A DNA stretch of 64,000 nucleotides from Brachynemurus nebulosus (lineage: Eukaryota; Arthropoda; Insecta; Neuroptera; Myrmeleontidae): the NCBI GenBank assembly GCA_035578155.1, contig JAPWDM010000001.1, positions 162,041,498-162,105,497 on the forward strand. The letters are read 5' to 3'. How positions within the stretch are numbered: position 1 is the first letter of the stretch; each line of letters starts with the position of its first letter. The position numbers and the translations under genes are program-made. Of the stretch, positions 1 to 12,594 are shown piece after piece. The notes under the pieces are model-generated. The model searched no databases. It had not been told where the DNA came from and worked only from the letters and a program-made list of their open reading frames with translations.

Positions 1-459
1 ATCAAACACTTAATTCAAAATCTAATTTGTACTGTCAAAAAATAATGTAATAAAATCTTTTTAAATCAACCATAACATAGATTTTGAAGTATGAGTTTCC
101 CTCAGTTATCACCTAATAACAATTCATTTATGGAGAACATTATTACTGAACTATAACAGAGATTAAATTATATTATCCTCTCAAGCTAAATGAAAGGATT
201 ATTAGATATATACAGTATGTTAGTATAATACACAAAATTACTAATTTAATCCTTACCAAATTTGAAGGTGTAGTATTAAAAGGCACACGTATACAGGCAT
301 ATTAATTAATAGTATGGTGAGTCTGATGTATACCGTGGTGTGCCACGACACGCATTAAGTCAGCGCTTCGTAGTCAGTAGAGAAAGTTTTTCATAATTTT
401 TAGGATAAAATATAGAAAATTTAAGTATATTTATTACTTATCATTCTTCTATATAACAG

Positions 460-609
460 GGTTGGCTCCAGGGGGGGGGCAACCCGGGCATTTGCCCGGG
501 GCGGCATTTTTATTACCTGACGAGCAAAAAAAAAGGTCGCTAGTTTTACACCGAGACGGAATTATTCCGTTTTGCCCGGGGCGGCGAAAACGCTAGAACA
601 GGCCCTGAC
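460..609. repeat. Possible small hAT-like MITE
   Basis: A short GC-rich island in AT-rich DNA starts with CAGGGTTGGC and ends with ACAGGCCCTG, and holds two copies of TTTGCCCGGGGCGGC near 489 and 572. The CAGGG...CCCTG ends look like hAT termini. No clean 8-bp target duplication is seen, so the boundaries are tentative. Confidence 0.3.
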
Positions 610-1617
610 TATAACTACAGAATCCTAATTTTAACTTAGAATCTTTAACCTCAATTATCTCGAAGGTTATATTTCACCTCCTGACTCACTATTGCTTTGA
701 TATAACGATGTAGATATGGTGCCTGCTAAAGTGTCAACCCCAGAGTACCAGAGACAACATATATTCTATCTCTATACTACTGAAACCAGTGTAACCAGTA
801 AAGGATATAAAATATGTTATATACGTGCACTGGGTTTACTTTGTATTTGTGCGGTGATCTGTCTTTGTGTGAGTGATCGGAGGTGGTGGTGGCCGTGCTG
901 TCGCATACATATGTATGATACTACACGCGTGTATGTGGCTCTGTGTGGGGGTTATAACAATGCCAACAACAATCAACACAATTGACTTGTGATTGATCTA
1001 CACTCATTCACTGCTACGCAGAGACTGATTACTAAGTAGCCTGACTTGCACAGAACTGTATACTGCAGATTACACGATAGAGATAGTTGTGTTACCTCTG
1101 TACTCTAGGGTGTCAACATTACACTAAATCATTCATGACAATAATGATACAAGATTTTGTTGTGATTATCACAAGGTGACCACAGGATGAAAATGATTGT
1201 CAAGTAGGTACTCAATACCCGTTTTAAAGTCTATTAGCCGCGTTCTCTCTACTTTCGAATTTCGTGCAAGCAATAAGTCACCGAGCCAGATTCTAACTAG
1301 ACCTTACATTTCTTAGAAAAACGGACATTCCGTTAGATCAGATATTACATATCCAAAATTATTCATTTTTGTGAATGAGGATAAAAATTAAATAAACATA
1401 TTGGAAGCATTACGAAGCCAGACGTAATATCTCATCTTCTAAATCTATTTAAGGTAGTTGGTCGGTAAAACGATTTTTTCAAAGGAAATTAACGAAACTT
1501 CTCTGAATATTTATTTAAGTCAATCCCAATAATATAAACCTATTCCGATTAAAATTGCTACCCCCGGTTTTGAGAACTGAGTAATTTTAACACGGGATCT
1601 TATGGAAAAACTCTATT
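610..1617. other. No gene recognised
   Basis: Somewhat GC-richer than its surroundings between about 700 and 1260, with an 89-codon open frame at 716-985. That frame has biased Trp/Cys/Tyr content, no recognisable domain and no splice or promoter context, so I do not call it a gene. Confidence 0.5.
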
Positions 1618-1744
1618 AGCGAATTTCCAGAAAGAATTCTGGAAATTCAGCTATTACAGTAGGTGTCATGACGCGACTTGAGCCCGGGACTATGGCAGAA
1701 ATTTGTTTTGAGGTCCCTAGAAACCGAAAATAATATTCACTAAA

Positions 1745-1840
<96 letters not shown>

Positions 1841-2182
1841 GTATGTTAATATGTATCAGCACGATAACTCTCGAGCGAAATGTCCTAGGTTTACGAAATT
1901 TGGTGACAACGTTGGAAGTCCAAAAATCTTGGATGAGTTCTTCAGCCAGACATGTCGGATGCCAGGAACATGGTTTTTGTTCTTGCAAAAAATTAGTTTT
2001 TTGCCAAAATTTCCACTTATTCAAAAATTTTTGCCAAATTTTTTTACATCATTTAAAAGAGGAGAAAAAATTACATAAAAAAGGTCTTTAAACTATTATT
2101 CTATCTCAACTAGTTTCCGAGAAAAACTAATTTTTATAAACGGAAATTCGCTATGTTATGCAGGATGCTGCGACAGGGGTAT
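1618..2182 (+). mobile_element. Family A interspersed element, copy 1
   Basis: Begins TAGCGAATTTCCAG and ends GCTGCGACAGGGGTA, with a (TA)n tract in the left third. The same order of blocks recurs at 3759-4227, 32019-32453 (reversed) and 33598-34134. The left block (GCGAATTTCC) and right block (GGAAATTCGC) are inverted, so the element has weak terminal inverted repeats. It codes for nothing convincing; the overlapping frames rich in Ile-Tyr are just the (TA)n tract. Non-autonomous; superfamily not determined. Confidence 0.75.
1748..1828. repeat. (TA)n microsatellite inside family A copy 1
   Basis: About 40 uninterrupted TA units, followed by four GTAT units. Confidence 0.95.
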
Positions 2183-3758
2183 TTTTTTTAATAAAACGGA
2201 AACGTGTTAAAGGAATTTGATGAAAATTTAAAATGTTATAAAATACAAAATTACAAACCATATTTAATAAGAAATAAAAATTATTCACTACGCCGATTTT
2301 TAAATATAATTTACAACGCTTTTTCAACAATGCTTTTATATTGTTACAACATAAGCGCGCGGAAATTCAAAAAAAATAAGTGGTATACAAATATAATAAC
2401 TGAAGAATATCAATACATTATTTAATTTTTGATAAAAGAAAATATTTTTGCTGAGATATACATACTTTTGTAACTGACTATTTCGGAGCAACTACGTTAA
2501 GTAATCTATTTCAAATTATCCACCTTCCAATACTGATGGATGTTTTGTCATTATAGCTTATAACCGTTATGATGTTAAAATTACATTTTCCATGAATTTT
2601 ATTATTTTTTTATCCATTATTATCAATATTTACGCATCCGTTTATCGGTTGACAAAATAGGTTGGTCATACTCGGCCAATAAGTATATGTTTGTGGTCAT
2701 TGGAAACTGCAGCCGAGGCCACATAAATAACACCGTCCTTGCTAAATAAAATATACTTACTATTTGAAGCAAAAAAAATAAAATATTTGCTTCGAAAATT
2801 CTGTCTTTAAAAATTCACAATAAAAATTCTGTGAAAACTTAGAAATATTCCTTTTTCTTTAATTTTAAATGCAATATGACAAAATTCGAGAGACTTCCTG
2901 ATGTTTCAATAATAAGAAACTAATATATTCATTCATCAATCAAGTCATCTCTGACTCCGGGATGATTTACTTTATATCTCAGTTCTTTTCAAAATCATCC
3001 CTTTTTGTTGATGAAAAAACCCTTCAGCTGATGGGGATTTATAGATTTTACAATGAGCAAAATATGTGATATGATGATTATTATAATATATTCATAAGAA
3101 TTCTTATATCTACATATTATATTTCAATACTTATAACTAGATATCACATAGATAGAATCCTTTGGGAACATAGTGAATAGTACCTAACATAATATGTCAG
3201 TCAGATTAGATGTGTAACAAAAAGACAAAATATTACCGACTAGTTCTTTCGAAAAATTGAAATGGATATTATATAGATCGTAAGGATGTATAAAATTGAT
3301 AGCAGGGATCAGTAACGTAAATTTTCAAACTTGATATACAAATACGCATACTATTAAAAATAAATGATTAGATATTATATTGTTGAATATTAATCCCGAA
3401 CGTAAATGAACGACTTTTATCATCGTGACATTTTCTATCTAATATGGATGTTTTAGAAAGAGGGCTGAAAGACAATCAGTTCAGTCATCTGCGTAGTGAA
3501 CTCTCTCACTAACGCACAGATTAGATAGGAGTGACAAAAATGTCATAGTGATAAAAATCGCTCATGTGCGCTAGGGGTAACTATTTTTGAGACAATTTTT
3601 AATAGAAAATGAGAATTAGGTTGATTTCATCTTTATAATTTGAAAAAAAATTTTTTACTTGTACTTTATGAGAATGAGTTTGCAGGATGTCACTTGTGTG
3701 AAGCACTCAATATGCAAGTTATTCTTATTCGACGTTTTTCTTCTTTGTTTATTCTTTT
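2183..3758. other. No gene recognised
   Basis: AT-rich spacer between two family A copies. A 73-codon Lys/Asn/Tyr-rich frame at 2204-2425 looks like chance in this composition. Confidence 0.5.
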
Positions 3759-3877
3759 TAGCGAATTTCCAAAACTGGAAATTCAGCTTTTACGCCAGGT
3801 GTCATGGTGCGACCTAAGCCCGAGACCATATCAGAAATATGTTTTGAGGTCCCTAGAATACGAAAATGATATTCACT

Positions 3878-3967
<90 letters not shown>

Positions 3968-4227
3968 CCGCGCGATAACTCTCGAACGAAACGTTTAATG
4001 CTTATGAAATTTTGTGTGCGAATTCGATTTTCCAAATCGTTGGATGAGTTCGTTAGCCAGACACGTCGGATGCCCAGAAGTAGGTTTTCCGGGCGTTTTT
4101 TGTCAACAAAATGAGTTTTTTGCCAGAATTAAGCAATTTTTCAAATTTTTTTTTACACTAAGCCATTGTAAAAGGTAAAACGCATAAAAAATGTTTTTAT
4201 ACCGTTGCTCTAAATTACTTACTTTTC
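3759..4227 (+). mobile_element. Family A interspersed element, diverged copy 2
   Basis: Starts with GCGAATTTCC at 3761, followed by the block ending TTTTGAGGTCCCTAGAA, then (TA)n, then the CGCGATAACTCTCGAACG block and the GATGAGTTCG/ACACGTCGGATGCC block. The right terminal GACAGGGGTA is missing; similarity fades near 4227. Older or partly deleted compared with the copy at 1618. Confidence 0.65.
3883..3962. repeat. (TA)n microsatellite inside family A copy 2
   Basis: About 40 TA units at the position homologous to the tract in copy 1. Confidence 0.95.
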
Positions 4228-6085
4228 GAGAAAAACTAGGAAATATGTCGTTCTCCATTTCACTCGCACTCGCATTCTTTTTTTTTCTGTCTCATTTTTT
4301 GCGAGCTAAATTCGAAAAAAGCCGCTTTATAAGTAGCGTGTCATGATTTTTTTAATCCAATTTAACGATTCGGCTATATTCTATTTCTCTGTCAGTTAAA
4401 TGTTTTTATAATGTATCTCTGTTCCATTTTTTTTTACAAAAAAAATCCCGACGATATCTGTTATGTGATATGATCAGAATTTAGATTATATTTACACCTT
4501 CCTAAAATTAATAAGAGTTTGCTTCAATCGTATAAAAATTACGTTAAATCATATTCAAACAATAATATTTTTACGTAATTTTTTATCCAATTGACAATAG
4601 AGTTATGATTAGAATTGTATAATCAGAGCATTCTAATATTAAATAATTTTGCACATTCAATTTTTTTTTTTAACAAAGAAAAATTTTTTTAAATTTTGAC
4701 ACATTCTTTTATGAAATTTCGATTAAGAAATATTAAAAAATTTTAAAGTGAATCATTTAAAAAGAGTTAAAAATAAATTAAAAAGGAAACATTTCTCTAT
4801 TTTAACATATTTGTAAAGAAAATTTTACAGTTTACTTACAGTTTTTTGAAAAAATGTAATAACATTTTTACATACAATAAATATTATATTTGAACGGTAG
4901 GAAATCCACAAATTTTTTTTTATTTCTTTAATTAATTATTAAATTTGGTTTTAGAAGAAAATCTTCGTCTAATTCGCTCCAAGCCGAAAGTATAGCCACT
5001 AATAAGGACATTCCACTGTTAAAATAAATGGAAAATATATTGAAATTTATTTAATGAAAGCCATTCATACACATTTTTAAAATATCCTTTTGAATTATAT
5101 AACAAATAAAATCTGTGTAAAAAAATCTAATTGACGTGTTTTTTCTCAATTTGCTAATATTAAGTAAGGCTCGTTAATTAGGGAGTGATTGTGTTAAAAT
5201 TTTAATATAAAATATGGTAATTTTAACCCTCTTTAAAAGAACATTTCGATTTTAACAATAAAAAAATTTTAAAAAGTGTTTTCGTTTTTCCCGGATTACC
5301 AAAAACTGTTCATAGGCATATCTGTGACTAAAGTTGCCTCCCTTTCTTAAGAAAATAAAGTATTTTTAAAATTTTGTGCAAAAGAATAAAACACAATTAA
5401 CGAAAAAAAAGTACGCGTTTCCATATTTTTAAGATTTTGTAGTACAAGAAAATCCTTATAAATTCATCATATCTGTTATTGCATTTACTAGCTTTTACGC
5501 AATTTAATAAACAAAAGTCTGAAAATGGACGTAGAATCTCACTGTTATTAATTATTATGTCTTAGTCTTTTGAAAAATTATTTTTTGAACTAAAATAAGA
5601 ATAGGAGGAATATAAACTTAGGGGTAAACGACAGGAGTATATAAACTTTATTTTAGATTCTACGTTTATTTTTACAGAAAATCATCAAGTACCTATTATT
5701 TCTTTTTTGAATGTATAAATACAAAAAGTTCGAAATTATTTTATATTAGAATTTCAATTTTGGTCGACCCTACGGGTTGTCCCCATTTACTCTTTTCTCG
5801 TCTCTTTTGACCCCAATTTTTCATAGAGAAGAAATTATACGATTTTTGTTAATTTTTCAAAAACCACCGATATTTTTAAATTTTTTTGGATACTGCTGAT
5901 AAAGTGACCATCTTCGCGTAAATTTTTAATATATTAAAGATTAGGTACTCATAAAATAAATACAAAAAAATACGGTGTGAAGTCGGAATGCGTACCTATT
6001 CATCCTTGTCTACGGTAGCACATTTTTTATTGACATAAATATTAGAAACGCAGGAAAAGAGACCAGGAATCAACATAGAAGTGGA
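4228..6085. other. No gene recognised
   Basis: Very AT-rich, with many poly-A/T runs and no long open frame on either strand. Nothing identifiable. Confidence 0.5.
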
Positions 6086-6893
6086 TTATGGTACGATATA
6101 TTTTCTGAAAAAAGTGCTTAGGACCAAAGTTATAGAGTTCAAAGTGATGCACTTGATGATCTTGAAGCACTTGACTCTCGTGATGCACTTGACTTTGAAG
6201 TTGACCTTGAGGTCAATTTCCAAAGTCATTTGAAAATCATTTAATATTTTTCAAAAGGAGTAGTTTACTTTTCATCCCTAAATGGTTCAAAGTATATTCG
6301 AACGAATTTCACATGCAAGATAGAAAATAAGTGATCAAGAAGTAATTTTGAAAAATACTTGCTCAATCGCAATCGGAAAAATAATAGTTAATCATATGTT
6401 GAATTGAATTCCTAATATGATAACTATAGAGTAGCAATAAAAATTTTAAAAAATTTTGAAAATTTCTAATATAACATAAAGTTAATGTTTAACTTACAAT
6501 TGGAGTGATATTAAATCTTTTCTTAACTTCTAAAATTACTTACAAAAATGTTTTCTTCTAATTTTTTCTAAAATTTGCGCCTATTTTTTCATTTCGTCAG
6601 GTTTTTATTTTTTTTATTATAGAAAAATAACGCAACAAATCAATTTTGAAGATAGATTGAGTCAATACATGAAATTACTGCTTATAGGTACAGGATATGG
6701 TCAAAGTTCGGCAATGGCTAATCATTTTCAACTGACCTTGAAAATCGATTTCAGGGTCACTATCAAGTGCATCGCTTTAAATTCTACAAATTTGGTACTC
6801 AGCCCTTTTTTCAAAAAATATGCCGTTTCAAAAATATTTAGCTATAACTGTTTTCATCTACAGAGGTTGAATGGTGTTTTCTACCCCTAAAAA
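6086..6893. repeat. Diverged inverted repeat (foldback-like)
   Basis: The left arm (about 6100-6300, with GACCAAAGTTATAGAGTTC and repeated GTGATGCACTTGA) is matched in reverse complement by the right arm (about 6690-6890, with TATCAAGTGCATCGCTTTAA and TTGGTACTCAGCCC). Arms are clearly diverged. Probably an old non-autonomous transposon. Confidence 0.5.
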
Positions 6894-7640
6894 GCGTATT
6901 TAGCCGAAATAAAAAAACACGTATTTAATATTTTTCGCTGTTTAATAAGTATGTTAAGTTTCATTCAAATTGGCAAGTATTAGTTGGGTAGTGTTATTTG
7001 TCAGAATGTTTTGCCGATCTAGTTTTTTCAATATTTCTTTGCTCGTTTTCAGAATTTGTATTTTAATTTCTACGGACAAATAACTCATTCTTTTCTTCGA
7101 TTTTAGTAACTTTTATTTGCTGATGTTGACCATTAATTGATCGAAACATATCAAATATTTTTCAATGATTTTTTTAGCGAATGTCGAAAATTTTGAAAAT
7201 TTTTTCATCGTTAGTAAGTTAAAGTATTTGAATTCATTAAGTAATTAAATGATGTCCACAAGAACCTTACGAACTACCATAAGTTATATGAGATCCCTAG
7301 GACCCGTTTTTTATATCCTTTCCGATCCCGGGGATAAACTTTTTACTAAAATTATTTTAGATGAATAAAGGTTATGTTGTATGATTTCCGCCAGGGTTTA
7401 CTGTTCCCATTATTGTAAAAAATAAACTAACCGACCGATTTTGAAAATTTTTTCACTGTTAGAGAACTAAATTATTTTAGATGGATACAACTATGCTGCA
7501 CAAAGTCCGTTCGGGTTCTTGGGTTCCAAAAATATCAAAACTAATTACCCAGCCGATTTTAAAAAATCTTTTACTCTTAGAAAGCTAAACTATTTTAAAT
7601 AGGTACAGTTCTTAGATGAGATCCGCCAGTCCCCAAAATT

Positions 7641-7684
7641 TGGAAATTCGCTATGTTATGCAGATGCTGCGACAGGGGTATTTT
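7641..7684 (+). repeat. Terminal fragment of family A
   Basis: GGAAATTCGCTATGTTATG followed by CAGATGCTGCGACAGGGGTA is the family A right terminus with one base missing; the body is absent. Confidence 0.7.
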
Positions 7685-8427
7685 CTTCTTTTAGTTGCTG
7701 TATGACTTGGTTGTTACCTGATTTAATACATTCCAAATTTTTAGCGATTTTTCGAATGGCTGTATCTTTGTGAAAAGTTGTCGTATCGGAGTCGTAAGCA
7801 AAGCAATTTAAAGCTGGAAGTTTCTGGTTTCGAGATCTTGCGATAAAAAAATTTTCAAAGCAACGTGTGTGGCGCAATCCTAATAAATACACTGAAAAAA
7901 AAATTTCAAAATTTTTTCGTTTTTTTTTTTTTTTTTTTTTTTGGTCCACGGACTTGGAAAAAATTTTTCCGACTTAACCATCATATGGACCGGATAACTT
8001 GTTCATTCAGCTTTAATTTGCTTTTTTATAGACTTTTATACGACCACTTCTCGCTGAGATATCGGACTTTGAATGAAAAAGGATCATTTCGTCTTTGACC
8101 ATCGATATCTCCAGCAACCAATGATCACACAGAAAATTGGACGGGTGTTTTAAAAACTCGAATAAAGTCTCTACAAGGACTAGCCATTGTTTTTTCCGAA
8201 AAATTTTTTTTTGCATACTTTACATGAATTTGAAAAATCAAGAAAAAAAGAGCTTTTGGTCGCTCTTTAGAAAATCAAGCGCTGAATTAAAAACTTCGAG
8301 AAAACCATTAATGTTAAGTGTATCTTTTACAGGTCAATATACCCACAAAAACCCCACCGAGTTTCAATTTAATCCATCCAGCCGTTTTTGTGTTTCATTC
8401 GATTGAATTTTTGAAAAAATTAAAGGA

Positions 8428-8698
8428 TCATTTTTTTTATCTTAAACTTTTATAGTCTTCAACAAAATGAAAAAAAAAAATTCTCAGCTTTTTTCAAATT
8501 TTTATCAATAACGGTATTTAAATTTATAAAAAAAAAGAAAACTTACTAAAAAATTTTCAAAAAAAAATTTTTTTGAAAATTTTCTAAGAAGTTTTCTTTT
8601 TTTTATAAATTTAAATACTGTTATTGATAAAAATGTGAAAAAAGATGAGAAAATTTTTTTTTTCATTTTGTTGAAGATTATGAAAGTTTAAGATCACT
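8428..8698. repeat. Long palindrome (foldback), A/T-rich
   Basis: The left arm includes TCTTAAACTTTTATAGTCTTC, AACAAAATG and TATCAATAACGGTATTTAAA. The right arm carries the reverse complement of each in the reverse order, ending GAAAGTTTAAGATCAC. Centre near 8562. Arms of about 130 bp with few mismatches; no coding content. Confidence 0.75.
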
Positions 8699-8699
8699 A

Positions 8700-9496
8700 A
8701 AATGTAATAAAAATGACGAAATCGATTTTAGTTATAGAATTAGTACAAGGCAAGGCCTTTTTCCGGTCGCTTTTGGTAAATGAATAGGTTTTTGTTAATG
8801 AATTCAATAATCTGTCATTAATCTTAAGCGACTAGAGAAAAACTTTATCAAAGTACCTATACAGAATACATCTTAAAAATTGCATAAATATAATCAGAGC
8901 GGGCCACCATACCATATTAGTTGGGTAGTTCGCATAACAATGGATGGACCCTTCAATGATCGTAAAACAATCTTCAATGTTGAAAATGACACGACGGCAG
9001 GTAGTAGAATCAATGTGGTCCGTTTAGATTTCCTTTATCCTTTATCGGAGTAGGAGCAGTTAATGCTGTGATTAGCTTGAGTTTGTTTTAAAATGTCAAG
9101 TCTTGGTTATTTAATCTCAACTTGAGCTAGTTATAAATACTAAACCTGAACTAGGACTCGCAGCTGAAACAGTGAGCTACATTTAAATGTTACAGAAAAT
9201 TTTGCAAACAGTGTGCAAGGTTGTTTAACAAATTCCGAGAATGATCCTATGGTTGGTCTAAGGAAGCCAAAATTTTTATTACGTTTCTGTGTTACAGGTC
9301 CATAAAGTTTAAATTTTTTTCTAGAAAGGTATAAAACTGTTTATATTTATTGCTACGAAAATGAATAAACAAATGACATTAGATAATTTAGCATTACTAA
9401 TTTAGAACAAATGACATTAGATAAAAATCCAAAGGGAAAAAGCTTAATAATAGTTTCGAATACATTTCTGTGTAACGTGTACTACTAGTATATGGG
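8700..9496. other. No gene recognised
   Basis: Spacer without convincing frames. It includes a short direct duplication of ACAAATGACATTAGATA at about 9369 and 9410. Confidence 0.45.
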
Positions 9497-10106
9497 TAAC
9501 TTCAAAAATGTAAACTTTACCGCATCGATGCAGCATCATGACTTTTCTGATGCGTCTAATACTACATGATGCGCTGCTGATGCTCTCTTGAAATTTGATG
9601 CACATTAGATGTTTTTGAACAGGATATTGGCATCATTTAGCCTCTGATTTGGCTATAGATAAAACAGATAATGTAGCATGATAGACTATAGATAATATAG
9701 CAATACAGTCCTTGTATATTATCTTTGAATTTTAACTTGAACTTACTTGAAATTGAAAATATTGAAATTATTTGAATAAAAAATATTACATACCTATTTT
9801 GAGTGTACGATGCATTCAAATAGTTTAAACAATTTTAATGAAAGGTAAATACTTTAATCTTTTTCAACAATTTGTTTTTCGGAATTATTCCTGTTGGTGT
9901 TAATACCTACATAATATGGCAAGTAGTTATAATTCTACATTATACACATGACATGCATCTTGGACACGCATCACCAAATTTCTTGATGCATTGTTTTGAC
10001 GCATCAAATGCAAAAATGAACTTTTGATTTTTCGTTGTGATGCGTCTGATGCGTTTTTGAACTTTTGACTCTGCCTCATGCACGCAGTGATGCATTTTTG
10101 AAGTTA
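9497..10106. mobile_element. Candidate DNA transposon rich in GATGCG motifs
   Basis: TAACTTCAAAAATG at the left is mirrored by CATTTTTGAAGTTA at the right. Both subterminal zones, about 9530-9610 and 9950-10095, are packed with GATGCG/CGCATC and GATGCA/TGCATC motifs in both orientations. Clustered short motifs next to terminal repeats are typical of transposase-binding subterminal regions in hAT-like elements. No transposase frame remains; target duplication not resolved. Confidence 0.5.
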
Positions 10107-10609
10107 GCCTATCTTAAATTGGCTATGAAAATTATACTTACTTTATTTGCAGAATTAAATGGATTACTTGAAATTATCAAATAGGTTAATAGCATATTAA
10201 AAGTACAATTATTTTCCTAAACGAATTTTTTTTTTCATAACATTTGTTGGAACACAAAACATTAATACGTAAATAATTCACTTTAATATGTAAAAAATAT
10301 GAAAATTAACATTATGTATGTTATGTCATAACTCACGTTTTTACTCAGAACTTGTCCGTGAATAACATAAAATTGATTTAATACGAATTGACTTTTTTGT
10401 TAGTCATTACCGAGAAAAGAAAAAGAAAAAACGTGATGACAAATTTGAAATAATGATATCCGCGGGTTGTACATATCTAAAGGTTCGCTTATTCCTGGAA
10501 AAGCAGTACGATAAATAAGAACTGGTCATTACCGAAAAGAAAATTGAATACGATATTATTTTAGAAATGTAGATATATGTATATAGGGTACCAGCAACAA
10601 CATACTTAC

Positions 10610-10673
10610 CAGCCAGCGAGCGAATGGCAGTATTAGTATGAGAAGCTACATTATTCACGCACGAAATGATTGA
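10610..10673 (-). other. Candidate exon (minus strand)
   Basis: Read on the minus strand, a TCATTTCG sequence resembling an insect initiator is followed by about 55 bases of more balanced composition ending CTCGCTGGCTG, then a perfect donor GTAAGTATG. It could be a first, possibly untranslated, exon or an internal exon (frame ...SHTNTAIRSLA). It lies downstream of the ASPP-like exon on the same strand, but I see no ASPP-family residues. Low confidence. Confidence 0.25.
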
Positions 10674-10921
10674 AACGGAAATAGAAAATTATGTAGTAAG
10701 GTACTGTACGGTTTTATTTTGTATTTGAATATATATTATGTACACAATGTATAATAGAGAAAAAGGGTAGGAAAAGGTAGCGTATAATTCCTTTTCGAAA
10801 ATATTATAACTACTTTCAGAAATAAGGTAAAAACACCAGTACTCGTCAGTGACCTAATATATGTATGTCGGTCAAGTTTCATTTTAATGATAAATATTAA
10901 GGTACTAGCAATTACCCGTGG

Positions 10922-10963
10922 CTTGGTTGTTGAAATTATGACATGGTTGTTGAAATTATGACA
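10922..10963. repeat. 20-bp tandem duplication
   Basis: TGGTTGTTGAAATTATGACA occurs twice in direct tandem. Confidence 0.85.
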
Positions 10964-11124
10964 TCAAGTTAATATGTATAAAATATATCGTGCCACTATT
11001 GAAGGTTTTTTTTTTTGGTAATTTTCCCACAGAAATAAAATGTTTTCCCGGAGTAAAAAAGAGCCTGTGTGCTTTTTTCTTCTCTGTAAACAATATAATA
11101 TAAAGTGTGAAGTTAAGCATTTAA

Positions 11125-11291
11125 AACACATTTAACAATAGCATTCAATTCCAATGTAAAAATGGGAGAAGTGGGGGGAAAAGTAATGTGGACTCCCTAA
11201 AAGGTACTAGCTGGATACTAACTGAATACATGTACAAAATTTCAGCCCTCTAGGTTTCCCTTAGAGAGTCTCTAGACGTGTCACGTCTAGA
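11125..11291. mobile_element. Fragment of family B foldback
   Basis: The stretch from CATTTAAAACACATTTAAC through GGAGAAGTGGGGGGAAAAG to AGAGAGTCTCTAGACGTG matches the arms of the large element at 14955-17839 (arm positions near 15530-15680 and 17110-17270). Confidence 0.75.
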
Positions 11292-11576
11292 AGTCACGTC
11301 TAGAAGTAAACGACCGTAAACTATTTTCCCTTTCGTTCTTTTTGTTAACAATATTTAAAATTTGAACAAAGTCAATGATTTTTTTCTTATTTTATTTTAA
11401 ATATATTGCTCTAAATAATCAGTAATCAACAACATTGTGACAACAATTGATCTTATACGTTCACTGGTTATGGAACGACTAAATGTAAAATAGTATAACA
11501 TCCGACCAAAAGGCGCTTATCGATCCACAGAATTTTGTATTTAGACTGAATCCATTGATCCGTGATAAGAACTTAC

Positions 11577-11730
11577 CGCACTGTCCCGCCCAGATGCCAA
11601 CTAGCTCACAGTCCTCGTCCCCGGGGTCCCGACAACATTCGATAAGATCGCGACACGTTGTGTCAGGCGTAACCGGCACTTCAACACCCGGTGCATGCTC
11701 CTCCAATCCATCGTACACCCGCACGATCAT
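11577..11730 (-). CDS. ASPP: ASPP-like (apoptosis-stimulating of p53 protein) N-terminal exon, partial gene
   Basis: A single exon of 51 codons plus one base. It starts MIVRVYDG and contains EVPVTPDTTCRDLIECCRDP and a GIWAGQC end. This matches the N-terminal ubiquitin-like/RA-type domain of the ASPP family, whose signature is V-P-V-T-P-(D/E)-T-x-C-R-D followed by a (D)PG-(D/E) turn. ASPP proteins bind p53-family and other partners through C-terminal ankyrin and SH3 domains and, in flies, act with dCsk at junctions; those domains are not in this window. The exon ends TGCG|GTAAGT, a strong donor in phase 1. Upstream, a T-rich tract ending TTTTAG abuts the ATG, so the ATG opens an internal exon and a 5' exon must lie further right on this strand. 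GC content is far higher than its surroundings, as expected for constrained coding DNA. I found no following exon (which should continue the domain) between 1 and 11576. Confidence 0.8.
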
Positions 11731-11799
11731 CTAAAACGTGAAAAAAAAAGAATTAAAGATTGTCTTCCGAATTCTCCTGAATGTGTAGTCTATTTTCTT

Positions 11800-12594
11800 T
11801 CAGACTTTACAAGATATAAATTAAAACTTATCATTACCTAGTTAAAAATCAGTTTTCCTCAAAAAAGATACCAAAAGGAAAAATTAACATATTTATCTAT
11901 AAAAACAAAAGAAATCAAGTCTTTTGTTTACGAACGCAACTAAAGGTAAATTCTAAACATACTGTTGGTAGAAAACAATGAATTAATTACAAAAAATAAA
12001 AATTGATATAAGGAAACTTTTTATTTTACATAATATTATGTAATTGCAATCAGAGCTGCGTTAAGATACGGTCCTGCCAGGACCGGATTTACATTTGAGA
12101 GTTTCCTTGTAAGGCAGTCAAGTTTGGAAAAAAATTAAAAATGTATTATTGCTAATTCTTTGAAAATAAATTATTTAAATTTTTATTTTAATATATTTTA
12201 ACGAAAAATTTTATAATTGAAGAAGATTTGATAGCTATGAAAAAAATTATGCAAACCAACAAAACTAGTTAGATTTTCGAATACCAAATTTTACTAAAAA
12301 AACTATTGGCTGAAATTAGATTTCAGAGATCTATTTGTTTGGTCTATAAAAGCAAATTAACTGCTTTACGTAACAGTCTGAAAAATTTACGTCCTTTTGC
12401 TGTTAAAAATTTAAAAAGGAATTACGTTTGTCAGCATATATTTTTGACAATATTGCTTAATAGTTAAACTTGTATTTGCACTGGTTGCAAAAATCGAAAT
12501 TGAAATCTGACTTGCGTACCTACTCTACTTATATAGTACATCAAATAAGCTACTGTCCTCTCCCCCTCAGTTGATAATAATACTCCCAAGGGAC
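11800..12594. other. No gene recognised
   Basis: AT-rich spacer upstream of the ASPP-like exon. A 5' exon of that gene could be here but I could not identify one. Confidence 0.4.

Noticed and set aside
716..985. 89-codon frame
   Set aside because: No promoter, splice or domain support; composition follows local GT/TA-rich DNA.
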